The notes: generated from the letters alone by a model not told the origin. Positions 28,006-36,605 are shown, counted from the first letter of the stretch. The stretch: DNA of 64,000 nucleotides from Acidobacteriota bacterium (GCA_028875725.1 JAPPCR010000023.1:1-64000); one strand, 5' to 3'. Made by a program: numbers and translations.

Positions 28006-29117
28006 AGAGAGTACTGAACGAGGCTGACGCCTCGCGCGTTTCAACGCCGCCTTCGGCGGCAGCGGGTCAGAGGACCCGCGCAACCGGCAGTGGGGCAGCG
28101 CCGTCGCTGTCCTACGTCGTACCGACCATCGGCGTCTCGGAGCACCTCGCAAACTGCCTGGCGTCGATCTACCGGGACGGTCAAGACCTCGATGCACCGT
28201 CGGAGCTGGTCATCGTGTGGCAGGCCCCGGTGGCCGCGGACGCCGGGGACGCAGAGGGGTCGGCGGCCCTGCGCGAGCTGTGCGAGCGGATCGCGTCGGC
28301 TCGGCCGGGGGCGATCGACGGGCCGCCGCGGATCGTCGAACTCCCCCGGCCCGCCGGTTTCGCTCGCGCGGTGAACGACGGCATCGCGGTCGGCAGCGGC
28401 GACTGGATCGCCCTGGTGAACGACGACGTCGTGCTTGAAGCGGGATGGGCGCGACGGCTGCTCGAGGCCGCGGGGGCTGCTTCACGAGTGGCCGCGGCGC
28501 AGGGGATCAACCTGATGGCTGGCGGCGAGGACGACGGCGAGGCTGCACGAATCGACGGCGCCGGTCTGGCGTGGAACCGGCGCTGGCAGGCGGTTCAGCC
28601 TGGCCGCGGGGAGACGGTGAAAGCGACGGAACCCGTGATCGGGGTGTACGGAGTGTCGGCGACCGCGGCGATCTACCATCGTGGCGCGCTCGTGGACGTG
28701 AGCGGCGCGGGCAGCGAACTCAGGCCGTTCGAGGAGCGGCTCGACAGCTACTACGAAGACGTCGAGCTGGCGGACCGGCTGCATGGGGCCGGCTACGGCG
28801 CGCTGATGGTGCCGGCGGCGCGCGCGGAGCACGCCGGGGCGCTGTCGAGCCGGAGCCAGCCGGCCGCGCGGCGCAGGACGCGGCGTGTCTACGCGAACCG
28901 CCTGCTCGTCGTGGCTCGGCGTCTGGGCCGCGGTTTCTGGCTCAACCTGCCCGTCCTCCTGGGGCGGGACGTTGTCGACGCGCTGAGGCAGCCGGCCACC
29001 GCGCCGATGCCGGGGGACCTGGAGCCGCCGGGCATCGTCGACCTGGTGTGCGCCTGGAGCCGGGCGGCCTGGCTGCTGCCGCGATTCGCGCACTTCGGAC
29101 AGGGGATCCGGCGATGA
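28002..29117 (+). CDS. Family 2 glycosyltransferase with repeat-encoded N-terminus
   Basis: 371 residues. The GT-A fold is seen from SYVVPTIGVSEHLANCL, with the donor-binding region ALVNDDVVLEAGW taking the place of the DXD motif and 'DSYYEDVELADRLHGAGYGA' as the acceptor-side ED motif. No ATG or GTG occurs in frame before the catalytic core. The best start is TTG 28002, which overlaps the previous stop as TTGA. If so, residues 6-27 are translated from palindromic element copy C. The product probably adds a sugar to an envelope polysaccharide. The next GT2 gene overlaps it by ATGA. Confidence 0.82.
   Translation: MKRVLNEADASRVSTPPSAAAGQRTRATGSGAAPSLSYVVPTIGVSEHLANCLASIYRDGQDLDAPSELVIVWQAPVAADAGDAEGSAALRELCERIASARPGAIDGPPRIVELPRPAGFARAVNDGIAVGSGDWIALVNDDVVLEAGWARRLLEAAGAASRVAAAQGINLMAGGEDDGEAARIDGAGLAWNRRWQAVQPGRGETVKATEPVIGVYGVSATAAIYHRGALVDVSGAGSELRPFEERLDSYYEDVELADRLHGAGYGALMVPAARAEHAGALSSRSQPAARRRTRRVYANRLLVVARRLGRGFWLNLPVLLGRDVVDALRQPATAPMPGDLEPPGIVDLVCAWSRAAWLLPRFAHFGQGIRR
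28019..28082 (+). repeat. Dispersed three-hairpin element, copy C
   Basis: 64 bases, 63 identical to copy A (12775-12838): GAGGCTGACGCCTC, then GCCGCCTTCGGCGGC, then GCGGGTC-AGAG-GACCCGC. It begins 14 bases after the stop of the membrane-protein gene and runs in frame into the glycosyltransferase. In this orientation it encodes EADASRVSTPPSAAAGQRTR. Confidence 0.85.
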
Positions 29118-30022
29118 CCGAAGACGCGCCGGTCCTGAGCGCGGTCGCCCCGCACTGGCACGACGAGCAGCACCTCGCCGAGCTGGTGCGGGACTGGCCC
29201 GACGACGCGCGCTTCGAGTTGATCGTCGTCGACAACGGTTCGGACGACGATCCGGGCGAACTGGCAACCAACCGGTCGAACGTCCGCGTGCTCGATCCCG
29301 GCCGCAACCTGGGATTCGGAGCGGCGGTGAACCGCGGGGCCGCCGAGGCCGGCAGCGACCTGATCCTGATCCTGAACACGGACGCCGTCCCGGAACCGGG
29401 GGCGCTGGACACCCTGGTCGAGGTTATGGCGAACCACCCTGAGGCCGCCGGCCTCGCGCCCCGGCTGCTCGGCGCGGACGACGCCACCCAGGCGTCCTGG
29501 CAGCTTCGGCACCTGCCGACGCTTCGCACCCTGATCGGCTACTGCTGCTTCGTGGAGCCCGCGTCGGTCACGGAACCGGCTAGCGGTGAGCCCGTCGAGC
29601 AGCCGGCGGCCTGCGCGCTGCTGCTCCGGAGAGACGCGTTCGAAAGCGCAGGCGCCATGGACGAACGCTTCTGGCCCGCCTGGTTCGAGGACGTCGACCT
29701 GGCGCGCCGGCTCGCCGACCGGGGCGAACGGGTGCTGTACTGGCCGGAGGCCGTGTTCCGCCACGGCCTCGGCGCGTCGGTGCCCCGGCTGGGCTACGGC
29801 GCGTTTCTTGCCGCGTACTACCGGAACCTGGACCGCTACGCCCGCAAGCACTACGGCCAGGGTGTAGCTCTGATGCTGCGGGCCGTGCTGGTTCAAGCGG
29901 CGGTGTGGCGTCTTCTGGTGCTGCCACTTCGTTGCCCGGGGCGGGCTCGCGGTCGCGGCGAGGCGTTCGGCGGGCTGGGGCGCCTGGCGTTGGCGGCGGC
30001 GACGGGCTGGAGGGAGCGGTGA
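29114..30022 (+). CDS. Family 2 glycosyltransferase (rhamnosyltransferase-like)
   Basis: 302 residues from ATG 29114, overlapping the previous stop. The nucleotide-binding start is partly degenerate (SAVAPHWHDEQHLAELV), then FELIVVDNGSDDDP, NLGFGAAVNRGAAEAGSDL, the metal-binding ILNTDAVPEPGAL and the acceptor-site 'WFEDVDLARRLADRG'. These are the blocks of WbbL-type rhamnosyltransferases. The C-terminal 60 residues are basic and amphipathic, suggesting contact with the inner membrane. It belongs to the five-gene polysaccharide operon. Confidence 0.85.
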   Translation: MTEDAPVLSAVAPHWHDEQHLAELVRDWPDDARFELIVVDNGSDDDPGELATNRSNVRVLDPGRNLGFGAAVNRGAAEAGSDLILILNTDAVPEPGALDTLVEVMANHPEAAGLAPRLLGADDATQASWQLRHLPTLRTLIGYCCFVEPASVTEPASGEPVEQPAACALLLRRDAFESAGAMDERFWPAWFEDVDLARRLADRGERVLYWPEAVFRHGLGASVPRLGYGAFLAAYYRNLDRYARKHYGQGVALMLRAVLVQAAVWRLLVLPLRCPGRARGRGEAFGGLGRLALAAATGWRER

Positions 30023-32208
30023 GCAGTGGTTCCGCACTGGGTGCGCCCAGTGTCGCGGTCTGTACGGTCACCTGGAACGACGCAGAGAATCTGCCGCGGT
30101 TCTTCGACGCGCTGGCGGAGCTCCAGGGGCCCGCGTTCCGGCTGATCGTCGTCGACAACGCGAGCAGCGACGGTACGGTGGAATCGCTGCGCGGGCACGC
30201 CGGGACGGCCGGCTTCCCGGTCGAAGTGATCGCCCTCGACGAGAACACCGGCTTCGCCGGCGGCCTGAACCAGGCCATCGAGAGCGCGTTCGCAAGCGAC
30301 CCGCAACCCGAGTGGGTGCTGAGCCTGAACGCGGACGCCTGGCCGGCGCCGGACTACACGGAGCTGCTGATCGAGAGAGCGCGGCGGTTTACGACTGGCC
30401 AGGAACCCGTCGGCGCGGTCACCGGGCGGCTGTTGCGAGCGCAAGCGGAGAAGGGTCCGCCTTCGGCGGATTGCACCGACACGGGCGCCGACAATCCCGT
30501 CATCGACGCCTGCGGTATGACGCTGACCCGGAGCTGGCGGCACGTCGACCGCGGCTCCGACCAGATCGATCACGGCCAGTACGGGGTCACCGAGCGGGTG
30601 TTCGGCGGCACCGGCGCCGCGACGCTGTTCCTGGGGGCGGCGCTCCAGGACGCGGCGATCGAAGGCCGCGTCCTGGACGACGACTTCCACTCGTACCGGG
30701 AGGACGCCGAACTCTGCTTCCGGCTCCAGGAACGGGGCTGGCAGGTGCTCTACGAACCGCGGGCCCGCGCGGTCCACCGCCGAGTCAACCTCGCCCGGCG
30801 GCGGCGGCGGATGTCGCCGGAGGTCAACTTCCATTCCCTCAAGAACCGGTACCTGCTGCAGTACTACCACCGCTCACTCGCCGATTTTCCGCGCACCTTC
30901 CTGGCGACCGCGCTCCGCGAACTGGGCATCGTCGCCTACGTCCTCCTTCGGGAACCGTCTTCGCTGGCCGCCTATGGATGGCTCTGGCGCCATCGCGGCC
31001 GCCTGCGGCAACGGCGCCGCCTGATCCGGTCCCGCCGCCTCGTCCCTGGCCGCGCGGTCGCACGCTGGTTCGGGCGCGCCGCGCTGCCCGCGGACCCGGA
31101 GCGGCCCCGGATCCTGATGCTCGGCAGCCGCGGCATCCCCGCCAACTACAGCGGCTACGAAACGATGATCGAGGCGCTGGCGCCGCGGCTGGCCGAGCGC
31201 GGCTGGCGGGTGACCGTGTATTGCCGTTCCCACTACGTGGACCGGCGGCTGCGCTCCCACCGCGGCGTGGAGCTCGTCGTCCTGCCCACGCTCAGGACGA
31301 AGTACGGCGACACGCCGGTGCACACCCTGCTCTCCTGCCTCCACGCAGCGCTGTTCGCGCGCGGCGCGCGGGCCGCCCTGGTCGTCAACGGCGCCAATGC
31401 GGTATTTCTACCGCTCCTGTGGCCGCGGCGCATCCGCACCGCCCTGCACGTCGACGGCATCGAGAAGCGGCGGGCCAAGTGGGGCTGGCCGGGACGCCTG
31501 GTCTACGCCGTCTCCGAGCGGCTCGCCTGTCTGCTGCCCGGCGTGACGGTGACCGACGCGGACGTGATCGCCGCTCACTATCGCGCCCGCTACCGGCGCG
31601 AGTCGACGATGATCCGCTACGGCGTCGAACCCGAACCCCTGCCGGGCCATCCGATCCTCGACGAGCTGGGCCTCGAACCCCGCGGCTACTTCCTCTATGT
31701 CAGCCGGTTCGAGCCGGAGAACAACCCGCATCGGGTGGTCGCGGCCTACAGGCGGGTCGGCGGCGACGTGCCCTTGATCATGGTCGGCGACGCGCCGTAC
31801 GCGAACGACTTCATCGCCGCGATGAAGCGCGGCGCGGACCCGCGGGTGCGATTCCCGGGGACGGTTTTCGGCGAGGGCTACCGGGGCCTGCTGTCGTCCG
31901 CGCTGGCGACGGTCCACGCCACCGAGGTCGGCGGCACGCACCCGGCGCTGGTCGAGGCGATGGGCTACGGCAACTGCACACTCGTCAACGACGAACCGGC
32001 CAACCGCGAAACGGCAGGCGACGCCGGGGTCTACTTCGAGGTCGAGGACGAGGCCTCGCTGGTCGCCGCCTTCGAGTTCGCCCGCGCCGATCCGCCGCGG
32101 GCCCGCGACCACGGCAGGCGGGCGGCGCGGCGCGCGGCCGAGGAGTACAACTGGGACCGCGTCGCGGAAGAGTACGAGGAGCTCTTCCGGCGTCTCTCGA
32201 ACCGCTAG
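30019..32208 (+). CDS. Bifunctional GT2-GT4 glycosyltransferase fusion
   Basis: 729 residues from GTG 30019 (GTGA overlap, GGAG upstream). Residues about 10-340 are a GT2 domain: VAVCTVTWNDAENLPRFF, LIVVDNASSDGTVESL, LSLNADAWPAP (metal site) and 'YREDAELCFRLQERGW'. After a basic linker rich in arginine, residues about 360-729 are a separate GT-B enzyme: ILMLGSRGIPANYSGYET is the DUF1972 (rhamnosyltransferase-type) start, and 'PALVEAMGYGNCTLVND' is the GT4 donor-binding end. Two successive sugar transfers by one protein are likely. No stop or frameshift separates the halves, so this is a true fusion. Confidence 0.87.
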   Translation: MSSGSALGAPSVAVCTVTWNDAENLPRFFDALAELQGPAFRLIVVDNASSDGTVESLRGHAGTAGFPVEVIALDENTGFAGGLNQAIESAFASDPQPEWVLSLNADAWPAPDYTELLIERARRFTTGQEPVGAVTGRLLRAQAEKGPPSADCTDTGADNPVIDACGMTLTRSWRHVDRGSDQIDHGQYGVTERVFGGTGAATLFLGAALQDAAIEGRVLDDDFHSYREDAELCFRLQERGWQVLYEPRARAVHRRVNLARRRRRMSPEVNFHSLKNRYLLQYYHRSLADFPRTFLATALRELGIVAYVLLREPSSLAAYGWLWRHRGRLRQRRRLIRSRRLVPGRAVARWFGRAALPADPERPRILMLGSRGIPANYSGYETMIEALAPRLAERGWRVTVYCRSHYVDRRLRSHRGVELVVLPTLRTKYGDTPVHTLLSCLHAALFARGARAALVVNGANAVFLPLLWPRRIRTALHVDGIEKRRAKWGWPGRLVYAVSERLACLLPGVTVTDADVIAAHYRARYRRESTMIRYGVEPEPLPGHPILDELGLEPRGYFLYVSRFEPENNPHRVVAAYRRVGGDVPLIMVGDAPYANDFIAAMKRGADPRVRFPGTVFGEGYRGLLSSALATVHATEVGGTHPALVEAMGYGNCTLVNDEPANRETAGDAGVYFEVEDEASLVAAFEFARADPPRARDHGRRAARRAAEEYNWDRVAEEYEELFRRLSNR

Positions 32209-32227
32209 GAACCTGCGCGGGCCGCGC

Positions 32228-32233
32228 TAGAAT
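32228..32233 (+). promoter_or_regulatory. Candidate -10 box before the sugar transferase
   Basis: TAGAAT (five of six to TATAAT) in the 52-base gap before the sugar transferase, 27 bases upstream of its ATG. No convincing -35 box is seen. Confidence 0.3.
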
Positions 32234-32260
32234 CCCTGCCAGCTTCCGCGAGCCGGAGTC

Positions 32261-33700
32261 ATGCTCAAGCAGCGCGTTCGCCTACAGACGGCCCTGATCC
32301 TGGCCCTCGACCTCTCCCTGGTCGCGGCCGCGTTCTTCCTCGCCTACTGGATCCGCAGCGGTCTCTTCCCGCTCGTGCTGCCGGGGCTCTACCCGCAGCC
32401 GCTCTATCCGCTGAGCGACCACCTGCCGCTGTTGCCGCTGGCCCTGGTGACCTGGGGGGCGCCGCTCGTCTTCACGCGGCGCTACCGCTCGCACCGGACG
32501 GCCGATCTGAAGACGGAAGGGACCGCGATCCTCAAGGTGGCGGCGATCGCCACACTCCTCACGCTGTTCGCCGTCTTCGTGCTACGGCTCGACCAGCTCC
32601 TCATCCAGGACAGCCTCAGCCGAACCTGGCTGCTCCTGTTCACCGGTCTCGCCTTCCTGCTGCTGCTGGCGGACAAGATCGCGCTGCGCCTGGTCTCGCG
32701 CGACATGCGGCGGCACGGGCTGAACCAGCGAACGGTGCTCATCGCCGGCGCCCCGGAGGCCGCGGCGCAGCTCGCCGAGTCGATCGAGGATCACCCCCAC
32801 TGGGGTCTCCAGATCATCGGCCTGGTCCATACCGGCGGCAGCCCCTCCGAAGAGGCCACCGGGAACGTGCTGGGCAGCATGGCCGACGTGCTGCGCATCG
32901 TCTCGGAACACGTGGTCGACGACGTGTTCTTCACCGTAACGCCCCACGAACTGCCAGCGCTCAAGGACATCATCGACGGCCTGCAGGAACAGGGCATCCG
33001 GACCCGCATCGCGCTCGATCTGCTGCCGCCGGCCCACACCAAGGTCGACCTCGAGTACCTGGACGGACGGCCGGTCGTCACGCTGTCGCCGGCTCCCTCG
33101 AACCTCCTCCTCCTGCTGTTCAAGCGCGCCTACGACTTCAGCATCGGCGCCGCCCTTCTGGTCATCAGCCTGCCCGTCATGCTGATACTGGCGCTGCTGA
33201 TCAAGGCGACCTCGTCCGGCTCCGTGCTCTACCGGCAGACCCGCTGCGGTCTCAACGGCCGCCGCTTCACGATGTACAAGCTCCGCACGATGGTCGCCGA
33301 CGCCGACCAGAGGAAACGCGAACTGGAGCACCTGAACACGATGGACGGCCCCGCGTTCAAGGTCCGCAGCGACCCGCGGATCACCCCGCTCGGCCACTAC
33401 CTGCGCAAGTTCAGCCTGGACGAGCTGCCGCAGTTCTGGAACGTCGTGCGGGGCGACATGAGCCTGGTCGGCCCGAGGCCGCTCGAGGAGAAGGAGCCCT
33501 ACACGCGGCGGCAGCGGCGGCGCCTCTCCATGAAGCCCGGCATCACCTGCCTGTGGCAGATCAGCGGCCGAAACGACCTCGACTTCAACCGCTGGATGGA
33601 GCTCGACCTGGAGTACATCGACACCTGGTCGCCGCGACTCGACTTCGTGATCCTGCTGAAAACGATCCCGGCGGTGCTCAGCCGGCGCGGGGCGTCGTAG
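32261..33700 (+). CDS. Polyprenyl-phosphate sugar-1-phosphate transferase
   Basis: 479-residue initiating transferase for envelope polysaccharides (WbaP/EpsL-type). The N-terminal half has four to five membrane helices and a CoA-binding-like Rossmann segment ('RTVLIAGAPEAAAQLAE'). A further helix (DFSIGAALLVISLPVMLIL) leads into the conserved catalytic domain: YRQTRCGLNGRRFTMYKLRTM, SLDELPQFWNVVRGDMSLVGPRP and 'KPGITCLWQISGRN'. It transfers a hexose-1-phosphate from a nucleotide sugar to undecaprenyl phosphate, the first step for the glycosyltransferases upstream. The ATG is preceded by GGAG. The stop abuts the convergent RicT-like stop with no gap. Confidence 0.93.
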   Translation: MLKQRVRLQTALILALDLSLVAAAFFLAYWIRSGLFPLVLPGLYPQPLYPLSDHLPLLPLALVTWGAPLVFTRRYRSHRTADLKTEGTAILKVAAIATLLTLFAVFVLRLDQLLIQDSLSRTWLLLFTGLAFLLLLADKIALRLVSRDMRRHGLNQRTVLIAGAPEAAAQLAESIEDHPHWGLQIIGLVHTGGSPSEEATGNVLGSMADVLRIVSEHVVDDVFFTVTPHELPALKDIIDGLQEQGIRTRIALDLLPPAHTKVDLEYLDGRPVVTLSPAPSNLLLLLFKRAYDFSIGAALLVISLPVMLILALLIKATSSGSVLYRQTRCGLNGRRFTMYKLRTMVADADQRKRELEHLNTMDGPAFKVRSDPRITPLGHYLRKFSLDELPQFWNVVRGDMSLVGPRPLEEKEPYTRRQRRRLSMKPGITCLWQISGRNDLDFNRWMELDLEYIDTWSPRLDFVILLKTIPAVLSRRGAS

Positions 33701-34426
33701 TCAGGTAACGACGGGCAGGGCGGCCTTGCCGGTGCGGCGGCCCCGGTAGTTGTCGTCCTCGTAGGCGAGGCAGCAGAGAAGGCGGCCGCACTGGCCGGAG
33801 ATCTTCGACGGGTTCAGGCTCAGCCCCTGCCGCTTCGCCATCTGGATCGAGATGGGCCGGAAACCGTCGAGCCAGGTCGAACAGCAGAGCGTGCGGCCGC
33901 AAATGCCGACGCCGCCGAGCAGTCGGGCCTCGTCGCGCGGCCCGACGTGCACGAGACGGACCCGGGTCTTGAAGCGGGACTTCAGGTCGCGCAGCAACTG
34001 CCGGAAGTCGACGCGCCGGTCCGCCGTGAAGTAGAAAGTCGCGCTGCGGCCATCCAGACTGAAGTCGACCCGCGACACCTTCATCTGCAAACGGAGCGCG
34101 CGGGCCCGCTCCCGGCAGAACGCCTTGCCGCGGACCTCGTTCGCCAGTTGCTTCTCCCTGGCCGCTCGGTCGGCGTCGTCGGCCCGGCGGATGACGGAGC
34201 GCGCGCTTGACTTCTGGCACGGCTTGAACACCGGCATGGGCGACTTCTCGACCCGTCCGTAGGCGGGGCCCGGCTTCATCGACACGATGACCTCGTCACC
34301 GCGAGCGAGCAGTTCGCCGCCGGTGCTGCAGAGCGTCAGGTTCGTCTCCTCGCCGAAGCGGACACCGACGAAGGTGTCCTCCGTGGCGGTCGACTGACCG
34401 GCAAAGCTGCAGCCTTTGCAACTCAT
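33701..34426 (-). CDS. PSP1 domain protein (RicT/YaaT-like)
   Basis: 241-residue cytoplasmic protein with the PSP1 C-terminal domain: 'CREQARAL'-like helix, VDFSLDGRSATFYFTADRRVDF and the cysteine-rich signature GGVGICGRTLCCSTW followed by SKISGQCGRLLCCLAYE. In Bacillus RicT these cysteines bind a [4Fe-4S] cluster in a complex affecting mRNA processing; the role in this lineage is not known to me. The extra N-terminal MSCKGC adds two more cysteines. The ATG overlaps the purD stop region (ATGA at 34423-34426), placing purD upstream of it in the same operon. Confidence 0.88.
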   Translation of the reverse strand: MSCKGCSFAGQSTATEDTFVGVRFGEETNLTLCSTGGELLARGDEVIVSMKPGPAYGRVEKSPMPVFKPCQKSSARSVIRRADDADRAAREKQLANEVRGKAFCRERARALRLQMKVSRVDFSLDGRSATFYFTADRRVDFRQLLRDLKSRFKTRVRLVHVGPRDEARLLGGVGICGRTLCCSTWLDGFRPISIQMAKRQGLSLNPSKISGQCGRLLCCLAYEDDNYRGRRTGKAALPVVT

Positions 34427-35718
34427 CGCGGAGCCTCGACCCCGGCGCCCCCGTCGAGCACCCGCCGTCCGATGTCCGAGCGCATCGCCTTCGACGGCCA
34501 GCGGATGCGAACTGCCGCCTCGTAGGCCCGTTCGAGCGCCTGCCCGAGGTCGTCACCCACCGCGCAGACGTTGAGAACCCGTCCACCCGTGGCGATCACG
34601 GCACCTCCGTTGCGGCCGGTGCCGGCGTGGAAGACGACGACGCCTTCGCAGGCGCGGGCGTCCTCGATGCCTTCGATCGGGTCGCCCGACGCCGCCTTGC
34701 CCGGATAGCCCTGGTTGGCCAGCACGAGGCAGGCGGAAGCGCCGGCGCGGAAGGCGAGTTCCGCGCGTCCGAAGTCGCCGCCGGCGCCGGCGAGGAAAAG
34801 GTCGACGGGGTCCTCGTCAAGGCGAAGCAGCAGCGCCTGAGCCTCGGGATCGCCGAGCCGGACGTTGAACTCGAGCACCTGCGGGCCGTCCGTGCTCATC
34901 ATCAGGCCGGCGTAGAGGACGCCAGAGAACGGCGTGCCGTCCGCCGCCATGCCGGCCACCGTGCGCTCCATCACCTCGCGCATGATCCGGTCGACCTCGC
35001 CGGCCGAGACGATCCCCGCCGGGCTGTGGGCGCCCATGCCGCCGGTGTTGGGCCCGGAGTCGCCGTCGCCGATCCGCTTGTAGTCCTTGGAGGTGGCGAG
35101 CGGCAGCACCCGGCGACCGTCGCAGAAGCCAATGAAGGAGACTTCCTCGCCGGGCACGAAGGGCTCGATCAGGATGCGCGCGCCGGCATCGCCGAACCGG
35201 CGCTCCACGAAGAACTCGTCCAGCGCGGCCTCGAGTTCCGCGGGCGTGGAGACGATCAGCACGCCCTTGCCCGCGGCCAGGCCGTCCGCCTTGAGCACCG
35301 CCGGCAGCCCGAAGCGCTCGGCCGCGCGCCGCGCGGCCTCCCGGTCGCCCGTGACCTCGAAATCGCAGGTCGGCACACCGTGCCGGCGCATGAACTCCTT
35401 GGCGAAGACCTTTGAACTCTCGAGGCGCGCGGCGGCCCGGGTGGGGCCGAAGATGGCCAGGCCGCGCTCCCTGAACGCATCGACCACGCCCAGCGAGAGC
35501 GGCACCTCGGGGCCGACCACGGTGAGGTCGATACCGCGTTCGGCGGCGAACCGGGCAAGGCCGTCGATGTCCGTGACGTCGAGCGCAACGCTCTCGCCGC
35601 ATTCCTCGGTGCCCGGACTGCCAGGCGCGCAGTAGAGCTCCGTCTCCGGCGACCGCTCCCGGATAAGCCAGCAGAGCGCGTGTTCGCGACCGCCGTTGCC
35701 GATGACCAGGACTCTCAG
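34423..35718 (-). CDS. purD: Phosphoribosylamine-glycine ligase, apparent CTG start
   Basis: ATP-grasp enzyme of de novo purine synthesis, 431 residues. The family start VLVIGNGGREHALCW is intact, as are GPEVPLSLGVVDAF, KADGLAAGKGV, the DYKRIGDGDSGPNTGGMGA block and 'VLEFNVRLGDPEAQ'. The conserved N-terminus leaves no room for a downstream start, and no ATG, GTG or TTG lies in frame for more than 25 codons upstream. The only plausible initiator is CTG at 35718, which overlaps the ispH stop as CTGA and has GGAG eight bases upstream. The gene is otherwise normal. Confidence 0.93.
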   Translation of the reverse strand: MRVLVIGNGGREHALCWLIRERSPETELYCAPGSPGTEECGESVALDVTDIDGLARFAAERGIDLTVVGPEVPLSLGVVDAFRERGLAIFGPTRAAARLESSKVFAKEFMRRHGVPTCDFEVTGDREAARRAAERFGLPAVLKADGLAAGKGVLIVSTPAELEAALDEFFVERRFGDAGARILIEPFVPGEEVSFIGFCDGRRVLPLATSKDYKRIGDGDSGPNTGGMGAHSPAGIVSAGEVDRIMREVMERTVAGMAADGTPFSGVLYAGLMMSTDGPQVLEFNVRLGDPEAQALLLRLDEDPVDLFLAGAGGDFGRAELAFRAGASACLVLANQGYPGKAASGDPIEGIEDARACEGVVVFHAGTGRNGGAVIATGGRVLNVCAVGDDLGQALERAYEAAVRIRWPSKAMRSDIGRRVLDGGAGVEAPR

Positions 35719-36578
35719 GGCGCCGTCTCCAGGATCGCAGCCTCGACTTCCTCGATCATCGCGTCCGGAGTGGAGGCACCGGCAGTGATACCGACGGTGC
35801 GGCACTCCTCGAACCAGGTTCGCCGCAGGTCGTCCGAGTCGTGGACGAGGTGGCTCCGGGGCTCGATCTCCCGGCAGATCTCCCACAGGTGACGCGTATT
35901 CGCACTCCGCCGGCCGCCGACGACGACGATGCAGTCGATCTCCGGGTCCGCCGCCAGGGCGCGCGCCGCGTCCTGGTTCTCCTTCGTGGCGTAGCAGATG
36001 GTGTCCGCTCGCTCGGCCTCTGCCGCGCGCGCCTCGATCGTCCGCGCGACCTGCTCGTACTCCTCGCTGTTCAGCGTGGTCTGGTAGAAGATCTTGACCT
36101 TCGGGTGGCGCTCCCAATCGATCCGGGAGACGTCGGCCGCGGTCAGCACGACATCATACGCCTCGGGATCGAGATCCCGCGTGTAGCCGATCACCTCTCG
36201 GTGCCGCGCGTCGCCGATGAACACGAGGTGGTAGCCCGCCTCGAGCGCCAGCCGGGCCTCTTCGTGGACGTCATAAACGAACGGACACGTCGTGTCGACC
36301 ACCACGAGACCCCGTTCCAACGCCCGCCGATGAAACGAGGGCGGCACGCCGTGCGCCGAGAAAACGACCGTCCCGTTCTCGACCTCGTCGAGCGCGGCCG
36401 CCGTGCCGAAGCCGAGCTGCACGAGGTCGGAGACGACCCGCTCGTTGTGGACCAGTTGACCCAGGATCTGCCCACGCCGTCCGCCCGCGGCAAGTTGGCG
36501 CACCGTGCGATCGGCGATCCGCACACCGGCGCAGAATCCGTACTTCTCGGCGCGCCTAAGGGTCAGAGGACCCGTCAT
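35715..36578 (-). CDS. ispH: 4-hydroxy-3-methylbut-2-enyl diphosphate reductase
   Basis: Last enzyme of the MEP isoprenoid pathway, 287 residues. The three iron-sulfur ligands are recognisable: Cys16 in KYGFCAGV, the cysteine of VVDTTCPFVYDVH and that of ADTICYATKENQ. The conserved 'VHNERVV', FSAHGVPP and GGRRSANTRHL blocks are also present. It depends on a [4Fe-4S] cluster, and an Rrf2-type regulator is encoded upstream on the same strand. The dxr gene of the same pathway is at 54.9 kb. Codons 2-7 contain GGGTCCTCTGACCC, the same 14-base palindrome as hairpin 3 of the dispersed element. Confidence 0.96.
   Translation of the reverse strand: MTGPLTLRRAEKYGFCAGVRIADRTVRQLAAGGRRGQILGQLVHNERVVSDLVQLGFGTAAALDEVENGTVVFSAHGVPPSFHRRALERGLVVVDTTCPFVYDVHEEARLALEAGYHLVFIGDARHREVIGYTRDLDPEAYDVVLTAADVSRIDWERHPKVKIFYQTTLNSEEYEQVARTIEARAAEAERADTICYATKENQDAARALAADPEIDCIVVVGGRRSANTRHLWEICREIEPRSHLVHDSDDLRRTWFEECRTVGITAGASTPDAMIEEVEAAILETAP
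35727..35730 (-). promoter_or_regulatory. Shine-Dalgarno for the CTG-started purD
   Basis: GGAG inside the last codons of ispH, eight bases before the CTG at 35718. Its ideal spacing supports the unusual start. Confidence 0.5.
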
Positions 36579-36605
36579 CCCTTGGTTTCCAACTAGCCTA
36601 GCCGA

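Noticed and set aside
30449..30475. Hairpin TCCGCC-TTC-GGCGGA inside the GT2-GT4 gene, resembling hairpin 2 of the element
   Set aside because: Only about 12 palindromic bases match and no flanks or other hairpins are present; it lies in ordinary coding sequence.
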